NCBI GenBank assembly: GCA_002404895.1
Contig: DHKO01000040.1
Location: 1-21,272, forward strand
Reading direction: 5' to 3'
Origin: Treponema sp. UBA4692
GTDB lineage: Bacteria; Spirochaetota; Spirochaetia; Treponematales; Treponemataceae
DNA length: 21,272 bases
This document shows, piece by piece, positions 13,581-20,493 of the stretch. Each line of letters begins with the position of its first letter. The first letter of the stretch is position 1. A program made the position numbers and the translations under genes. The notes below the pieces were generated by a model that saw only the letters and a list, made by a program, of their open reading frames with translations, did no database searches and was not told where the DNA came from.

Positions 13581-14443
13581 ATGGAACTTAGAATCTTGCG
13601 GTATTTTTTGGCGGTGGCGAGGGAGGAAAATTTCACAAAGGCGGCAATGTCTCTCAACGTCAGCCAGCCTGCCCTGTCGCGGCAGATTGCGCAGCTTGAG
13701 GACGAGCTTGGAAAGCCGCTTTTTGTGCGCTCAAGCCACTGCATTGTGCTTACGGACGCGGGGCTTCTTTTAAAGCGGCGCGCGGAGGAAATTCTTTCGC
13801 TTGAAGACAAAATCCGGAGGGAATTTTCCGGTGGCGGAGACGAGATTTCTGGCGAGCTTTCGTTCGGGTGCGGCGAGAACATGGGAATGAGGGAGCTTGC
13901 AGAAAAACTTGCGGATTTCAAACGGCTGAACCCGAAAATCACCTACAGAATCTACAGCGCGATTGCCGATGACATAAAATTACGCCTTGACCAGGGGATT
14001 CTAGACTTCGGGCTTATGAGCGCGAGCCTGTCGAGATTCTCCACTACGATTTTGCGAGGATAAAGACGGTCGAGCGCTGGGGAATTCTTGTGAGAAGCGA
14101 CAGTCCTCTTGCCGCAAAAACTTCCATAACGCCGCAGGACTTGAACACGGTTCCGCTTTACATTCCGTGGAGAACGACTATGCGGAGCGAAGTTTCAGCA
14201 TGGCTTTCTGACTGCGCCGAAAAAATCACGGTCGCCGGAACTTACAACCTGCCGGGAAACATAACGCACCTTGTAAAGCTTGAGAACGCGGCGGCAATCA
14301 CCGTTGAAAAAATCTACAATTACGACGGACTTGCATTCGTTCCGTTAGAAAAAGCCAACCCGATGACTTCAGTCCTCGCCTGGAAGAAATCCGCAAATAT
14401 GAGCCCGAGCGCAAAGGCGTTCGTGGAGTTTTTTAAAGGATGA
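13581..14443 (+). pseudogene. LysR-family regulator interrupted by a frameshift
   Basis: The first frame (13581-14063) gives a full LysR helix-turn-helix (RYFLAVAREENFTKAAMSLNVSQPALSRQIAQLEDELGKPLF) and the start of the effector domain, to LDFGLMSASLSRF. It then stops early at 14061-14063. The second frame, readable from 14042, continues exactly where expected (HYDFARIKTVERWGILVRSDSPL) to 14443, ending PSAKAFVEFFKG. Joining at about 14039-14042 gives roughly 286 residues, the normal LysR length. The change is equivalent to losing one base or gaining two near GATTCTCCACTACG. It is either a true pseudogene or a sequencing error. The high quality of both halves argues for a very recent event. 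Confidence 0.8.
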
Positions 14444-14485
14444 TAGGGGAAAACATAGAAAAAAAGTTGTGTGTCTTAAAAAATC

Positions 14486-14523
14486 TTAACATTAACACAA
14501 TATTTTTGTTATTATTGTGTTAA
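14486..14523 (+). promoter_or_regulatory. Promoter with 11-bp inverted-repeat operator
   Basis: TTAACA (14486-14491), 18 bases, TATTAT (14510-14515). A perfect inverted repeat TTAACACAATA (14492-14502) and TATTGTGTTAA (14513-14523) with a 10-base centre covers the spacer and -10 box. Self-repression by the downstream XRE protein is the simplest explanation. Confidence 0.7.
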
Positions 14524-14547
14524 ATAAACAACAAAAGGAGATACACA

Positions 14548-15768
14548 ATGTCATATGGAACAAATTTAGCAGCAATCTTAGGAATTCTAAAACTGAACAA
14601 CAAGTCAGCCTCTGAAAAAATCGGAATAAGCCCAAACACTTTATCAAATATTTTAAATGAGAAATTCGAGCCGTCCGAAGATTCAAAAGAAAAAATTCTT
14701 CTATTTATCATTTCACGAGGTTTTTCTGAAGAAGATTTATTAAAAGAAGATAAAATCTTTCAAAACATCAGAATTCGCTGCTCAAAAATGCTTTCAGGAT
14801 TGGAAAAAGCCCAATTTCGCGATGACTTCCACAATTTTATGAAAAATCAACTCGAAAAGTCTGATTCAAAACCAGAAGAATGGCTAAACTATTTTGAAAT
14901 TTTTGATAGACCAACAGAAAATACTAATCAAGAAACTTTTTATGACAGACGAAAACTGCTGATTAAATCGCTTGAAAAATCAAACAGCAAATACCTTTTT
15001 TCAATAGTCGATAACTTTTACAAAGAAATTTTTAAAGACAATATATTTATAGATTCGCAAAGTCCAATAGAAATTACATATTTGCTCGACAGTTTGGGAA
15101 TCAGGAGATTTTTCTTTCACTTCACAACAGAAAAAATTTCATCTTTTTCAACAAGTTTACCTTTTTCAACAAGTTTAAATCATAAATACACAACGCCATT
15201 TTCATATTTCGAAGAGTATCCTGTTATCGTCATCAATACAAAAGTTTGCAACACAACAGAAAAACAGCTTTTCGAAATGGCAAAGCAATTTTATTTTATG
15301 GCTGCGTTGCAAGATGAATACAATTTTCTTTCAGTGAACAAAATTTCCGTTGAAAATTCAGAAAACGAAAAAAACGCAATTGATTTTGCTGAAAAGGTCA
15401 TGATAAAAACAGAATCACTGAATCAATATTTAGAAAAAAATAAAAAATATTTTCCTCAAATTTTTTCGCAAGACAGAAGCAACAGGAATTTCTTTTTCAA
15501 AAACTATGATTTTGCATTTGTGGTCAATGAAATAAAACGCAATTTTCACGTAGGCTACAAGCTGGCAATAAAGAAACTGCTTGAAAGCAATTTTGAATAT
15601 TCAAGTTTTTTTGAAAATACCGAAGAAGCCAAAAAGTTTTATTTTATTTGCCTCAAAAAAACCGAAGAGACCTCAAAGATGAAAACCGCTGAGCTAAATG
15701 GAGAACCAGAACCGCTTCCGTCAGCCTTTAGAGGACACGATTTTTCAATAAGGCAAAAGCCGGAATGA
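14548..15768 (+). CDS. XRE regulator fused to a degenerate ImmA/IrrE-like domain
   Basis: A 406-residue protein. Residues 5-53 are a helix-turn-helix (LAAILGILKLNNKSASEKIGISPNTLSNILNEKF). The C-terminal part is arranged like ImmA/IrrE metallopeptidases: YPVIVINTK (224-232), where these have the PaIvvN strand, then the helix TEKQLFEMAKQFYFM, and NAIDFAEKVMI (276-286) where the AxxFAxxLLMP segment would be. The zinc motif HExxH expected at about 244-248 reads MAKQF, so both histidines and the glutamate are gone and peptidase activity is unlikely. A strong Shine-Dalgarno (AAAGGAG) precedes the ATG. It is very AT-rich, unlike its neighbours, and carries its own operator. Related fusions regulate mobile elements or stress genes. 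The target here is unknown. Confidence 0.7.
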   Translation: MSYGTNLAAILGILKLNNKSASEKIGISPNTLSNILNEKFEPSEDSKEKILLFIISRGFSEEDLLKEDKIFQNIRIRCSKMLSGLEKAQFRDDFHNFMKNQLEKSDSKPEEWLNYFEIFDRPTENTNQETFYDRRKLLIKSLEKSNSKYLFSIVDNFYKEIFKDNIFIDSQSPIEITYLLDSLGIRRFFFHFTTEKISSFSTSLPFSTSLNHKYTTPFSYFEEYPVIVINTKVCNTTEKQLFEMAKQFYFMAALQDEYNFLSVNKISVENSENEKNAIDFAEKVMIKTESLNQYLEKNKKYFPQIFSQDRSNRNFFFKNYDFAFVVNEIKRNFHVGYKLAIKKLLESNFEYSSFFENTEEAKKFYFICLKKTEETSKMKTAELNGEPEPLPSAFRGHDFSIRQKPE

Positions 15769-15780
15769 CAAAACAACAAG

Positions 15781-15803
15781 GGCAATGCCAAAAAAGCATT
15801 GCC
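15781..15803. terminator. Intrinsic terminator between convergent genes
   Basis: GGCAATGC (15781-15788), the loop CAAAAAA, and GCATTGCC (15796-15803), a perfect 8-bp stem. T-rich sequence follows on the plus strand (ACAACTTTTCTAATTTTT). It serves the XRE gene and perhaps the convergent reductase gene. Confidence 0.75.
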
Positions 15804-15812
15804 ACAACTTTT

Positions 15813-16484
15813 CTAATTTTTCACCTTGTACTTCAAAAGCACAGTTCCTTTTTCAAGCCGTTCAACGTCAAGCAACTCCAGCGCAACAGGATTTCTGTTC
15901 TGCGCCCGGCCATCAAAACTTGCAGCCCAGCCTTCGCGTCCGTCAATTCCAGGACCGAACATCATCTCAACTTCATCAATCAAGCCTGCGTCCAGGAACG
16001 AGCCGTTTATGTGTCCGCCGCCGGTAATCACCGATTTTTTTACGCCGAATTCTTTTTCCAGAACAGAGACAGCTTTTTTAAGGTCGATTTTTTCCGCGCC
16101 GCAAGCGATGTACGAGATTCCTTTAGACTTCAGATAGTCCAAGTATTCTAAACTTGCCTTTTCGCTTGTAACAACAATCAAAGGCTTTCCGTCAACGCGG
16201 TTTGAGCTCCAGAGCAAAGTTCCTTTTGTGTCCATGCAGACCTGATAGCCAGCCGCGTCTTCTGCCTTGTAAAAAGTCCCGCCGCACGCGCAGTAATTTT
16301 TCGCCTTAAAAACGCCGCTTTGTGCGTAGTGCATTGCGTTTGTCGTCTTTCCGTTAATCTGCGTAAAATCCCCGAATGACGCAAGATGAGTGTAATAAGC
16401 GTTCGCCTCCGGGTCGATTTTTTCAGTCATCGCGCAGTCGATTCTTCCGTCAAGGCTCGCGTACATAAAACAGATGATTTTCAT
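15813..16484 (-). CDS. RibD C-terminal/dihydrofolate-reductase-like family protein
   Basis: A 223-residue protein of the RibD-C/DHFR superfamily. It opens IICFMYASLDGRIDCAM, the usual first strand and loop. It has GDFTQINGKTT, a mid-domain KPLIVVTSEKASLEYLDYLKSKGISYIACG, the nucleotide-binding motif VKKSVITGGGHINGSFLDAGLIDEVEMMFGPGIDG, and the terminal strand LLKYKVK. RibD-type members reduce a pyrimidinone intermediate with NADPH, but many stand-alone homologues act on unknown substrates. A cysteine-rich insert (NYCACGGTFYKAEDAAGYQVC, about residues 63-83) is unusual for the family and could be a structural metal or redox site. It starts 11 bases after the GNAT gene stop, so the two form an operon. 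Confidence 0.8.
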   Translation of the reverse strand: MKIICFMYASLDGRIDCAMTEKIDPEANAYYTHLASFGDFTQINGKTTNAMHYAQSGVFKAKNYCACGGTFYKAEDAAGYQVCMDTKGTLLWSSNRVDGKPLIVVTSEKASLEYLDYLKSKGISYIACGAEKIDLKKAVSVLEKEFGVKKSVITGGGHINGSFLDAGLIDEVEMMFGPGIDGREGWAASFDGRAQNRNPVALELLDVERLEKGTVLLKYKVKN

Positions 16485-16495
16485 TTCAGGTTTCC

Positions 16496-16954
16496 TTATT
16501 TCACAATGTATTTCATCTCAACGTCCGCTTTTTCAGAATGCCAGACATCTTTTCTGTACGGAATTTCAACGAATCCGAACTTTTTGTAAAGATGAATTGC
16601 AGGCTTCAAGCCGGAAATCGTAATCAGGCAAAGTTTTTTCGCGCCGTGAGAAACTGCATAATCCATGCAGGCTTTTAAGACAGCAGAGCCGGCTCCAGTT
16701 CCCGTGTACTGACCGGCCGCCGCAAGCTTGCAGACTTCCCAGACATCATTTCCGAGCGGCTCAATCATGCAGGTTGCAAGAACTTTTCCGTCCTCAACAG
16801 CAAAATAGACCATCGAGCCTTTTTCGATAAGCTCCTCAACATGATCCATTGCATATTGGTCGTAGGATTCAATGTAGTAAAGTTTTTCAAGCCATTCTGT
16901 GTTCAGCCGGACAAAGTCGCTTTTATATTTCGGGTCGTATTCAACAATCTGCAT
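16496..16954 (-). CDS. GNAT-family N-acetyltransferase
   Basis: A 152-residue GNAT. The acetyl-CoA pyrophosphate loop is QYTGTGAG at residues 82-89, followed by SAVLKACMDYAVSHGAKKLCLITI and the family end LYKKFGFVEIPY. The start at 16954 is preferred because GGAG lies 7 bases before it. An in-frame ATG 12 bases earlier (16966) overlaps that Shine-Dalgarno. It probably acetylates a small molecule or protein amine, substrate unknown. A promoter lies at 16985-17013, and the RibD-C gene follows in the same operon. Confidence 0.85.
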   Translation of the reverse strand: MQIVEYDPKYKSDFVRLNTEWLEKLYYIESYDQYAMDHVEELIEKGSMVYFAVEDGKVLATCMIEPLGNDVWEVCKLAAAGQYTGTGAGSAVLKACMDYAVSHGAKKLCLITISGLKPAIHLYKKFGFVEIPYRKDVWHSEKADVEMKYIVK

Positions 16955-16984
16955 TTTCTGCTCCATAATAATAAAATTTGTTAA

Positions 16985-17013
16985 TTTATGACTTACAAAG
17001 CGCAGATTGTCAA
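16985..17013 (-). promoter_or_regulatory. Promoter of GNAT/RibD-C operon
   Basis: On the minus strand TTGACA (17008-17013), 17 bases, CATAAA (16985-16990). The transcription start is near 16978, giving a short leader that holds the GNAT Shine-Dalgarno. It separates this operon from the upstream cupin gene. Confidence 0.65.
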
Positions 17014-17019
17014 CAGAAA

Positions 17020-17451
17020 CTATTCTCCAAGCTTTCCATATTCCTCATCGCTTACAGGCTCAAGCCATTCATTGGAAGTTTCCTCACCTGCCGGCTCAAA
17101 CGTGATGTGGCTGAACCAGCTGCCTTTTTTTGCGCCGTGCCAGTGCTTAACGTTCGCAGGAATAACAACGACGCTTCCAGCCTCCATAGAAACCGCCTCT
17201 TTTCCCCATTCCTGATACCAGCCGCTTCCAGCCGTGCATATTAAAACCTGACCGCCGCCCTTTGAAGCGTGATGAACGTGCCAGTTGTTGCGGCAGCCAG
17301 GCTCAAACGTAACGTTGAAAATCGGAATCTCGCCCTTTTTAGCGTCCGTGAGCGGCTTTAAGAACGACTGCCCTGTAAAATACTTTGCGAACGCCTCGTT
17401 CGGCTCCCCAACTCCAAATTTGTCGATTTTAGAAAATTCTTCTTTTGTCAT
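17020..17451 (-). CDS. Cupin-domain protein
   Basis: A 143-residue single-cupin protein. Cupin motif 1 is NNWHVHHASKGGGQVLICTAGSGWYQEWG (His58, His60, His61) and motif 2 is PANVKHWHGA (His103, His105), so the metal site looks complete. It opens with a carboxymuconolactone-decarboxylase-like leader (FGVGEPNEAFAKYFTGQSFLKPL), a combination seen in cupins near redox and aldehyde-response genes. The start at 17451 follows GGAG by 5 bases. Earlier in-frame ATGs at 17463 and 17472 flank the Shine-Dalgarno. A sharply defined operator (17479-17501) sits on its promoter, so it is likely inducible. Substrate unknown. Confidence 0.85.
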   Translation of the reverse strand: MTKEEFSKIDKFGVGEPNEAFAKYFTGQSFLKPLTDAKKGEIPIFNVTFEPGCRNNWHVHHASKGGGQVLICTAGSGWYQEWGKEAVSMEAGSVVVIPANVKHWHGAKKGSWFSHITFEPAGEETSNEWLEPVSDEEYGKLGE

Positions 17452-17478
17452 ATTTTCTCCATTCCACCCCACAAAAAG

Positions 17479-17501
17479 ATTAGTTACACTTTGTAACTAA
17501 T
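17479..17501. promoter_or_regulatory. 9-bp inverted-repeat operator at the cupin promoter
   Basis: ATTAGTTAC (17479-17487), 5 bases, GTAACTAAT (17493-17501), perfect. It overlaps the predicted cupin transcription start (about 17499). GTTAC/GTAAC palindromes are typical of MarR or HxlR-type repressors, but no such gene lies in the window. Confidence 0.75.
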
Positions 17502-17505
17502 AAAG

Positions 17506-17534
17506 AATATAATGAACTAAATATTGGTCGTCAA
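17506..17534 (-). promoter_or_regulatory. Promoter of cupin gene
   Basis: On the minus strand TTGACG (17529-17534), 17 bases, TATATT (17506-17511). It directs transcription into the palindrome at 17479-17501, so binding there would block initiation. Confidence 0.7.
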
Positions 17535-17670
17535 GGCAAGATAAAAAAGGAAAAACATTTTACTTTGCTTAAATTCGCTATTTTCATTGTTTTAAGCAAT
17601 TTGCATATTATGCGATGAAATACAAAATTTCAAAAAAAGAATTATTATGTATCAAACTCCAGAATCAAAG

Positions 17671-17708
17671 AAGCCGCCGCTGAAATCGCTTTATTTCAGC
17701 GGCGGCTT
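17671..17708. terminator. Strong 16-bp hairpin terminator
   Basis: AAGCCGCCGCTGAAAT (17671-17686), a 6-base loop, ATTTCAGCGGCGGCTT (17693-17708), a perfect stem followed by TT on the plus strand. It lies 64 bases beyond the ybaK stop and may end that minus-strand transcript, though the T-run there is weak. No plus-strand gene is certain upstream. The rest of 17502-17771 holds no gene I can support. Confidence 0.7.
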
Positions 17709-17771
17709 TTGCCCAGTGTCATTGTCGTTCAAAAGTTTTGCCGGCGTTTTTTAGCTTTCATCAGCCGTAAA

Positions 17772-18266
17772 TCACGCTTTTTCTTCTAGCACCAAGTCCA
17801 CAGCTTCTGCGCTGGCGGCTTTTATCAAGTCTTCTGGACTTAGCGCGATTTGCTCGCCTCTCATTCCTGCGCTTATGTAGATTTTTTCGTGGTCAAGCGC
17901 GGTTTTGTCAATAAAGGTCGGGAATTTTCGCTTCATTCCGAGCGGAGAGCAGCCGCCGCGCACGTAGCCGGTCAGCGCGAGAAGCTCATCAGGCTTTACT
18001 GGCGAGATTTCTTTTGCGCCGGCGGCTTGCCGGGCTTTTTTAAGGTTGATTTCGTGGAGCGCGCTTTGGCAAAAAACGAAAATCTGCTTGTCGTTTGAGC
18101 GCATCACGATTGTCTTGAAGCACGCAGCCGGGTCGATTCCCAGCTTTTCCGCTGTTTTTTCCGCAGCTCCGCGGCTAAGCTCATGCTCGCCGTCGTCATC
18201 GTATGAAAGTGTCTCGTATTTTATTTTTAGTCCATCAAGAATTCGCATTGCATTTGTTTTTTTCAT
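17772..18266 (-). CDS. ybaK: YbaK/EbsC-family Cys-tRNA(Pro) deacylase
   Basis: A 164-residue editing enzyme. It has the YbaK/ProRS-INS fold: ACFKTIVMRSNDKQIFVF with the catalytic-type lysine, the KKARQAAGAKEI helix, GYVRGGCSPLGMKRKFPTFID, and the closing IYISAGMRGEQIALSPEDLI. YbaK hydrolyses Cys-tRNA(Pro) made in error by prolyl-tRNA synthetase. The open frame extends 9 bases further to 18275, but the ATG at 18266 fits better: a -10 box ends at 18274 and predicts transcription from about 18267, giving a leaderless mRNA. No ribosome binding site is present. Confidence 0.9.
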   Translation of the reverse strand: MKKTNAMRILDGLKIKYETLSYDDDGEHELSRGAAEKTAEKLGIDPAACFKTIVMRSNDKQIFVFCQSALHEINLKKARQAAGAKEISPVKPDELLALTGYVRGGCSPLGMKRKFPTFIDKTALDHEKIYISAGMRGEQIALSPEDLIKAASAEAVDLVLEEKA

Positions 18267-18281
18267 AAGCGACATTATAAT
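18254..18281. promoter_or_regulatory. Divergent promoters sharing a palindromic -10 box
   Basis: ACATTATAATGT (18272-18283) is a perfect palindrome that reads TATAAT on both strands (18274-18279 minus, 18276-18281 plus). On the plus strand TTGTTT (18254-18259) with a 16-base spacer serves the gene at 18312. On the minus strand a weak TTTTCC lies 17 bases upstream and serves ybaK. Only one polymerase could bind at a time. Confidence 0.6.
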
Positions 18282-18311
18282 GTTTTTAGATTTTGTGGAA
18301 AAGGAAGAAAA

Positions 18312-18878
18312 ATGAGCGGATATATTTCCGAGGCGTTCAGCAAATTTTCAGACAAGCTAAAGAGATTCAATGACGCAGATTCAGACAGCAGACGGATTGT
18401 CAAAAAAAAATCGGATTCTGATTTTGCGGGCGAAAATTTGAAAGAACGCTCCGAGCGGCTAAGAAACAATGTCGTTTCGACATACAAGATTTACAAGTCG
18501 CCGTTTGAGGCTTTGGGAGCTGATTCCGTACGCGCGGTGAACATTGATTCTGACGAGAATTTGCTTTTCAAGGCTTACAATCTTTACAAAAGCGCGCTGG
18601 ACTTGAATCTTGTGAATCAAGATGAGATTGGCGCAACTTACATAAAAGACGTTGAACTTTTTTCCCCGCTTGCGCAAAAGCCAGTTTACACTTCGGGCGG
18701 TCAGTTCGTTTATCTTTTTGCGTGGCTTTATTTTGAGAAAAAGTGCCGGGAATATTTTCCGTTTTTTGACGGCGAAGGAAATTCTTCAAGACTGAGGTTC
18801 TCACGGGATAAAAAAAAATCTCTCGACATTCACGAATCGGAAATTTTCAGAATCATTGAAGACGAATTCTACAGCTGA
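18312..18878 (+). CDS. Conserved-looking hypothetical protein, unknown
   Basis: A 188-residue soluble protein. Residues 1-60 are highly charged (FSDKLKRFNDADSDSRRIVKKKSDSD, then NLKERSERLRNN) and probably helical. Residues 85-188 are aromatic-rich (ENLLFKAYNLYKSALDLNLVN, FVYLFAWLYFEKKCREYFPFF). There is no signal peptide and no clear membrane helix. FVYLFAWLYF is hydrophobic but too short and too close to charged residues. A Shine-Dalgarno (GGAAG) precedes the ATG. It is divergent from ybaK with overlapping promoters. No family is recognised, and its composition matches the housekeeping neighbours rather than the accessory genes. Confidence 0.7.
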   Translation: MSGYISEAFSKFSDKLKRFNDADSDSRRIVKKKSDSDFAGENLKERSERLRNNVVSTYKIYKSPFEALGADSVRAVNIDSDENLLFKAYNLYKSALDLNLVNQDEIGATYIKDVELFSPLAQKPVYTSGGQFVYLFAWLYFEKKCREYFPFFDGEGNSSRLRFSRDKKKSLDIHESEIFRIIEDEFYS

Positions 18879-19237
18879 ATTTTTGATGGGAAAATGCTAC
18901 GCCAGATTGGAGCGGCGGCGAAGCCGTTGCCGGACATTCTTCAATAGAAGAAAAATTTGTTTTGATTTTTGTTTTCAAAAAGTTACGCAAAATTGAAGCT
19001 GAAAATGACCGGCAATGAAGCCGAATGGCGGAACCGCGAAAAGCTGGGCATTGTATAAAATTAAAAATGCGGAGCTTTTTCTAGCGGAGAACTGCTCGAG
19101 AAAATCTCCGTCCTGAAAAAATCTTCATATTGAAAAAAGTCGTCATGCTGAATTCGCAGATTTAACCGCGCACATTCGTTGCCGCGCTCGCTTTATTTCA
19201 GCATTTGTTTTCGTGGTTTTTTAGAAAACCGCACATC
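18879..19237. other. Repeat-rich non-coding gap before gpmA
   Basis: No gene is supported. It contains the 19-base hairpin string AGCGGCGGCGAAGCCGTTG (18911-18929), shared with 6025-6043, and a possible weak terminator TTCTTC-AATA-GAAGAA (18937-18952) for the gene at 18312. It also holds a degenerate stretch GAATGGCGGAACC near 19023, a hairpin CGGAGA/TCTCCG (19085-19110), and an interrupted dispersed repeat with arms ATGCTGAA (19145-19152) and TTCAGCAT (19197-19204). Confidence 0.6.
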
Positions 19238-19266
19238 TTGAAAATTGCTTTGAAGTTGTATTTAAT
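19238..19266 (+). promoter_or_regulatory. Candidate promoter of gpmA
   Basis: TTGAAA (19238-19243), 17 bases, TTTAAT (19261-19266). Transcription would begin near 19273, leaving about 24 bases of leader with the GGAGG Shine-Dalgarno. Confidence 0.55.
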
Positions 19267-19296
19267 AGAAGAATTGATTTCGATTTGGAGGAAATT

Positions 19297-20043
19297 ATGA
19301 CTAAACTGGTTTTGATTCGCCACGGTGAAAGTGAATGGAACAAACTTAACCTTTTTACAGGCTGGATGGATGTTGAGCTTAGCGAAAAAGGCGTTGAAGA
19401 GGCGAAAAATGCCGGTCAGCTTCTTAAAAAAGAAGGATATGACTTTGATATTTGCTACACTTCATATTTGAAGCGCGCAATCCACACTTTGAACGGTGTT
19501 TTGAAAGAGATGGACAGAGAGTGGCTGCCAGTAATCAAGACCTGGAAGCTCAACGAGCGTCATTACGGCGACTTGCAGGGAAAAAACAAGAGCGAGGCCG
19601 CTGAAAAATTCGGCGAGGATCAGGTAAAAATCTGGAGACGCTCTTTTGATGTAAAGCCGCCGGTTCTTTCTGATGATGATGAGCGCTCTGCGAAAAAACA
19701 GGCGATGTACCGCGATGTTGATCCGTCATTCTTGCCTCAGAACGAGTCTCTTGAGACAACAATCGCGCGCGTAGTTCCTTACTTCCTTGAGGAAATCAAG
19801 CCGCAGATGAAAGCCGGAAAACGCGTTGTAATCGCTGCGCACGGAAATTCTCTCCGCGCTCTCGTTTACTACCTCGACAAGATGACTCCAGAGGAAATCC
19901 TGGGCGTGAACATTCCGACTGCGACTCCGCTCGTTTACGAGTTTGATGACAACTTCAATGTTGCAAAGCATTATTATCTCGGAGATCAGGCTGCAATCGC
20001 CGCAAAAATGCAGGCAGTTGCAAACCAGGGAAAAAAGCAGTAA
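19297..20043 (+). CDS. gpmA: 2,3-bisphosphoglycerate-dependent phosphoglycerate mutase
   Basis: A 248-residue cytosolic glycolytic enzyme interconverting 3- and 2-phosphoglycerate. The phosphohistidine motif IRHGESEWN has His9. The second catalytic site is LNERHYGDLQG with Glu87, and His182 lies in AAHGNSLRAL. The insert ARVVPYFLEEIKPQMKAGK and the overall length are those of the dPGM family. The ATG at 19297 follows GGAGG by 6 bases. An in-frame TTG at 19285 belongs to the Shine-Dalgarno region. It is a single-gene transcript with its own terminator at 20083-20111. Confidence 0.97.
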   Translation: MTKLVLIRHGESEWNKLNLFTGWMDVELSEKGVEEAKNAGQLLKKEGYDFDICYTSYLKRAIHTLNGVLKEMDREWLPVIKTWKLNERHYGDLQGKNKSEAAEKFGEDQVKIWRRSFDVKPPVLSDDDERSAKKQAMYRDVDPSFLPQNESLETTIARVVPYFLEEIKPQMKAGKRVVIAAHGNSLRALVYYLDKMTPEEILGVNIPTATPLVYEFDDNFNVAKHYYLGDQAAIAAKMQAVANQGKKQ

Positions 20044-20082
20044 TTCAATGCTCGTTTTGTAGTTTTTAAACGATTTGAAGAT

Positions 20083-20111
20083 AAAGCCGGTTTCGTTTTG
20101 AAGCCGGCTTT
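20083..20111 (+). terminator. Intrinsic terminator of gpmA
   Basis: AAAGCCGG (20083-20090), a 13-base loop, CCGGCTTT (20104-20111), then TCTTGTTTT. It lies 39 bases after the gpmA stop. Confidence 0.85.
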
Positions 20112-20206
20112 CTTGTTTTAAACTGAAAGTTTTAAGCTGCAAGTTTTTTGCAATTCAGTTTATTGTGAATTTTTTCACGGTAAATTGAATTAAAACTTTG
20201 ATTTTC

Positions 20207-20235
20207 TTGAACATCGGCTTAAAAAACTCTAAACT
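20207..20235 (+). promoter_or_regulatory. Candidate serC promoter
   Basis: TTGAAC (20207-20212), 17 bases, TAAACT (20230-20235). The start would be about 20242, giving a leader of about 250 bases before serC that contains the whole structured element. No better-spaced pair is visible closer to the gene. Confidence 0.45.
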
Positions 20236-20289
20236 CTTGAACGTTGATTCCGTGAATAATTTCACAGAGACAGCAAAAAAAGCAAAGCG

Positions 20290-20464
20290 TTAGGGACAGG
20301 AAGGGCGCGCGAAGCGCGTTCTAAAAAATGCGAAAGCGGAGCTTGCCGAAGCCGAGCGTTTTTTTAGAATGTAGGCGCGGCAAACGCCGGAACCCTGAAT
20401 GGCCCGACAGCAAGACGCGACAGAACAGAGTGACGGAGCGGCTTGCTGGAACGCCCGAAAAAAG
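20290..20464 (+). repeat. Composite structured intergenic element (copy 3)
   Basis: The left half is TTAGGGACAG, hairpin CGCG-CGAAG-CGCG type (20306-20318), and long arms TTCTAAAAAA (20319-20328) with TTTTTTTAGAA (20360-20370). The right half is hairpin GGCG-CGGCAAA-CGCC (20374-20388), GGAACC, the flank GAATGGCCCGA, a perfect 7-bp stem CAGCAAG (20408-20414) with CTTGCTG (20442-20448), and the flank GAACGCCCGAAAAAAG. It ends 30 bases before the serC start and is the best-paired copy of the three. Confidence 0.75.
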
Positions 20465-20493
20465 AATCTAAAATCACGATGAGGTGGAGACGA

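Noticed and set aside
15765..16151. Plus-strand open frames opposite the RibD-C-like gene
   Set aside because: They are shadows; only the minus strand reads as a known family here.
17616..17710. Possible small RNA or 22-residue ORF ending in the strong hairpin
   Set aside because: No well-spaced plus-strand promoter was found. The hairpin is equally explained as the end of the ybaK transcript.
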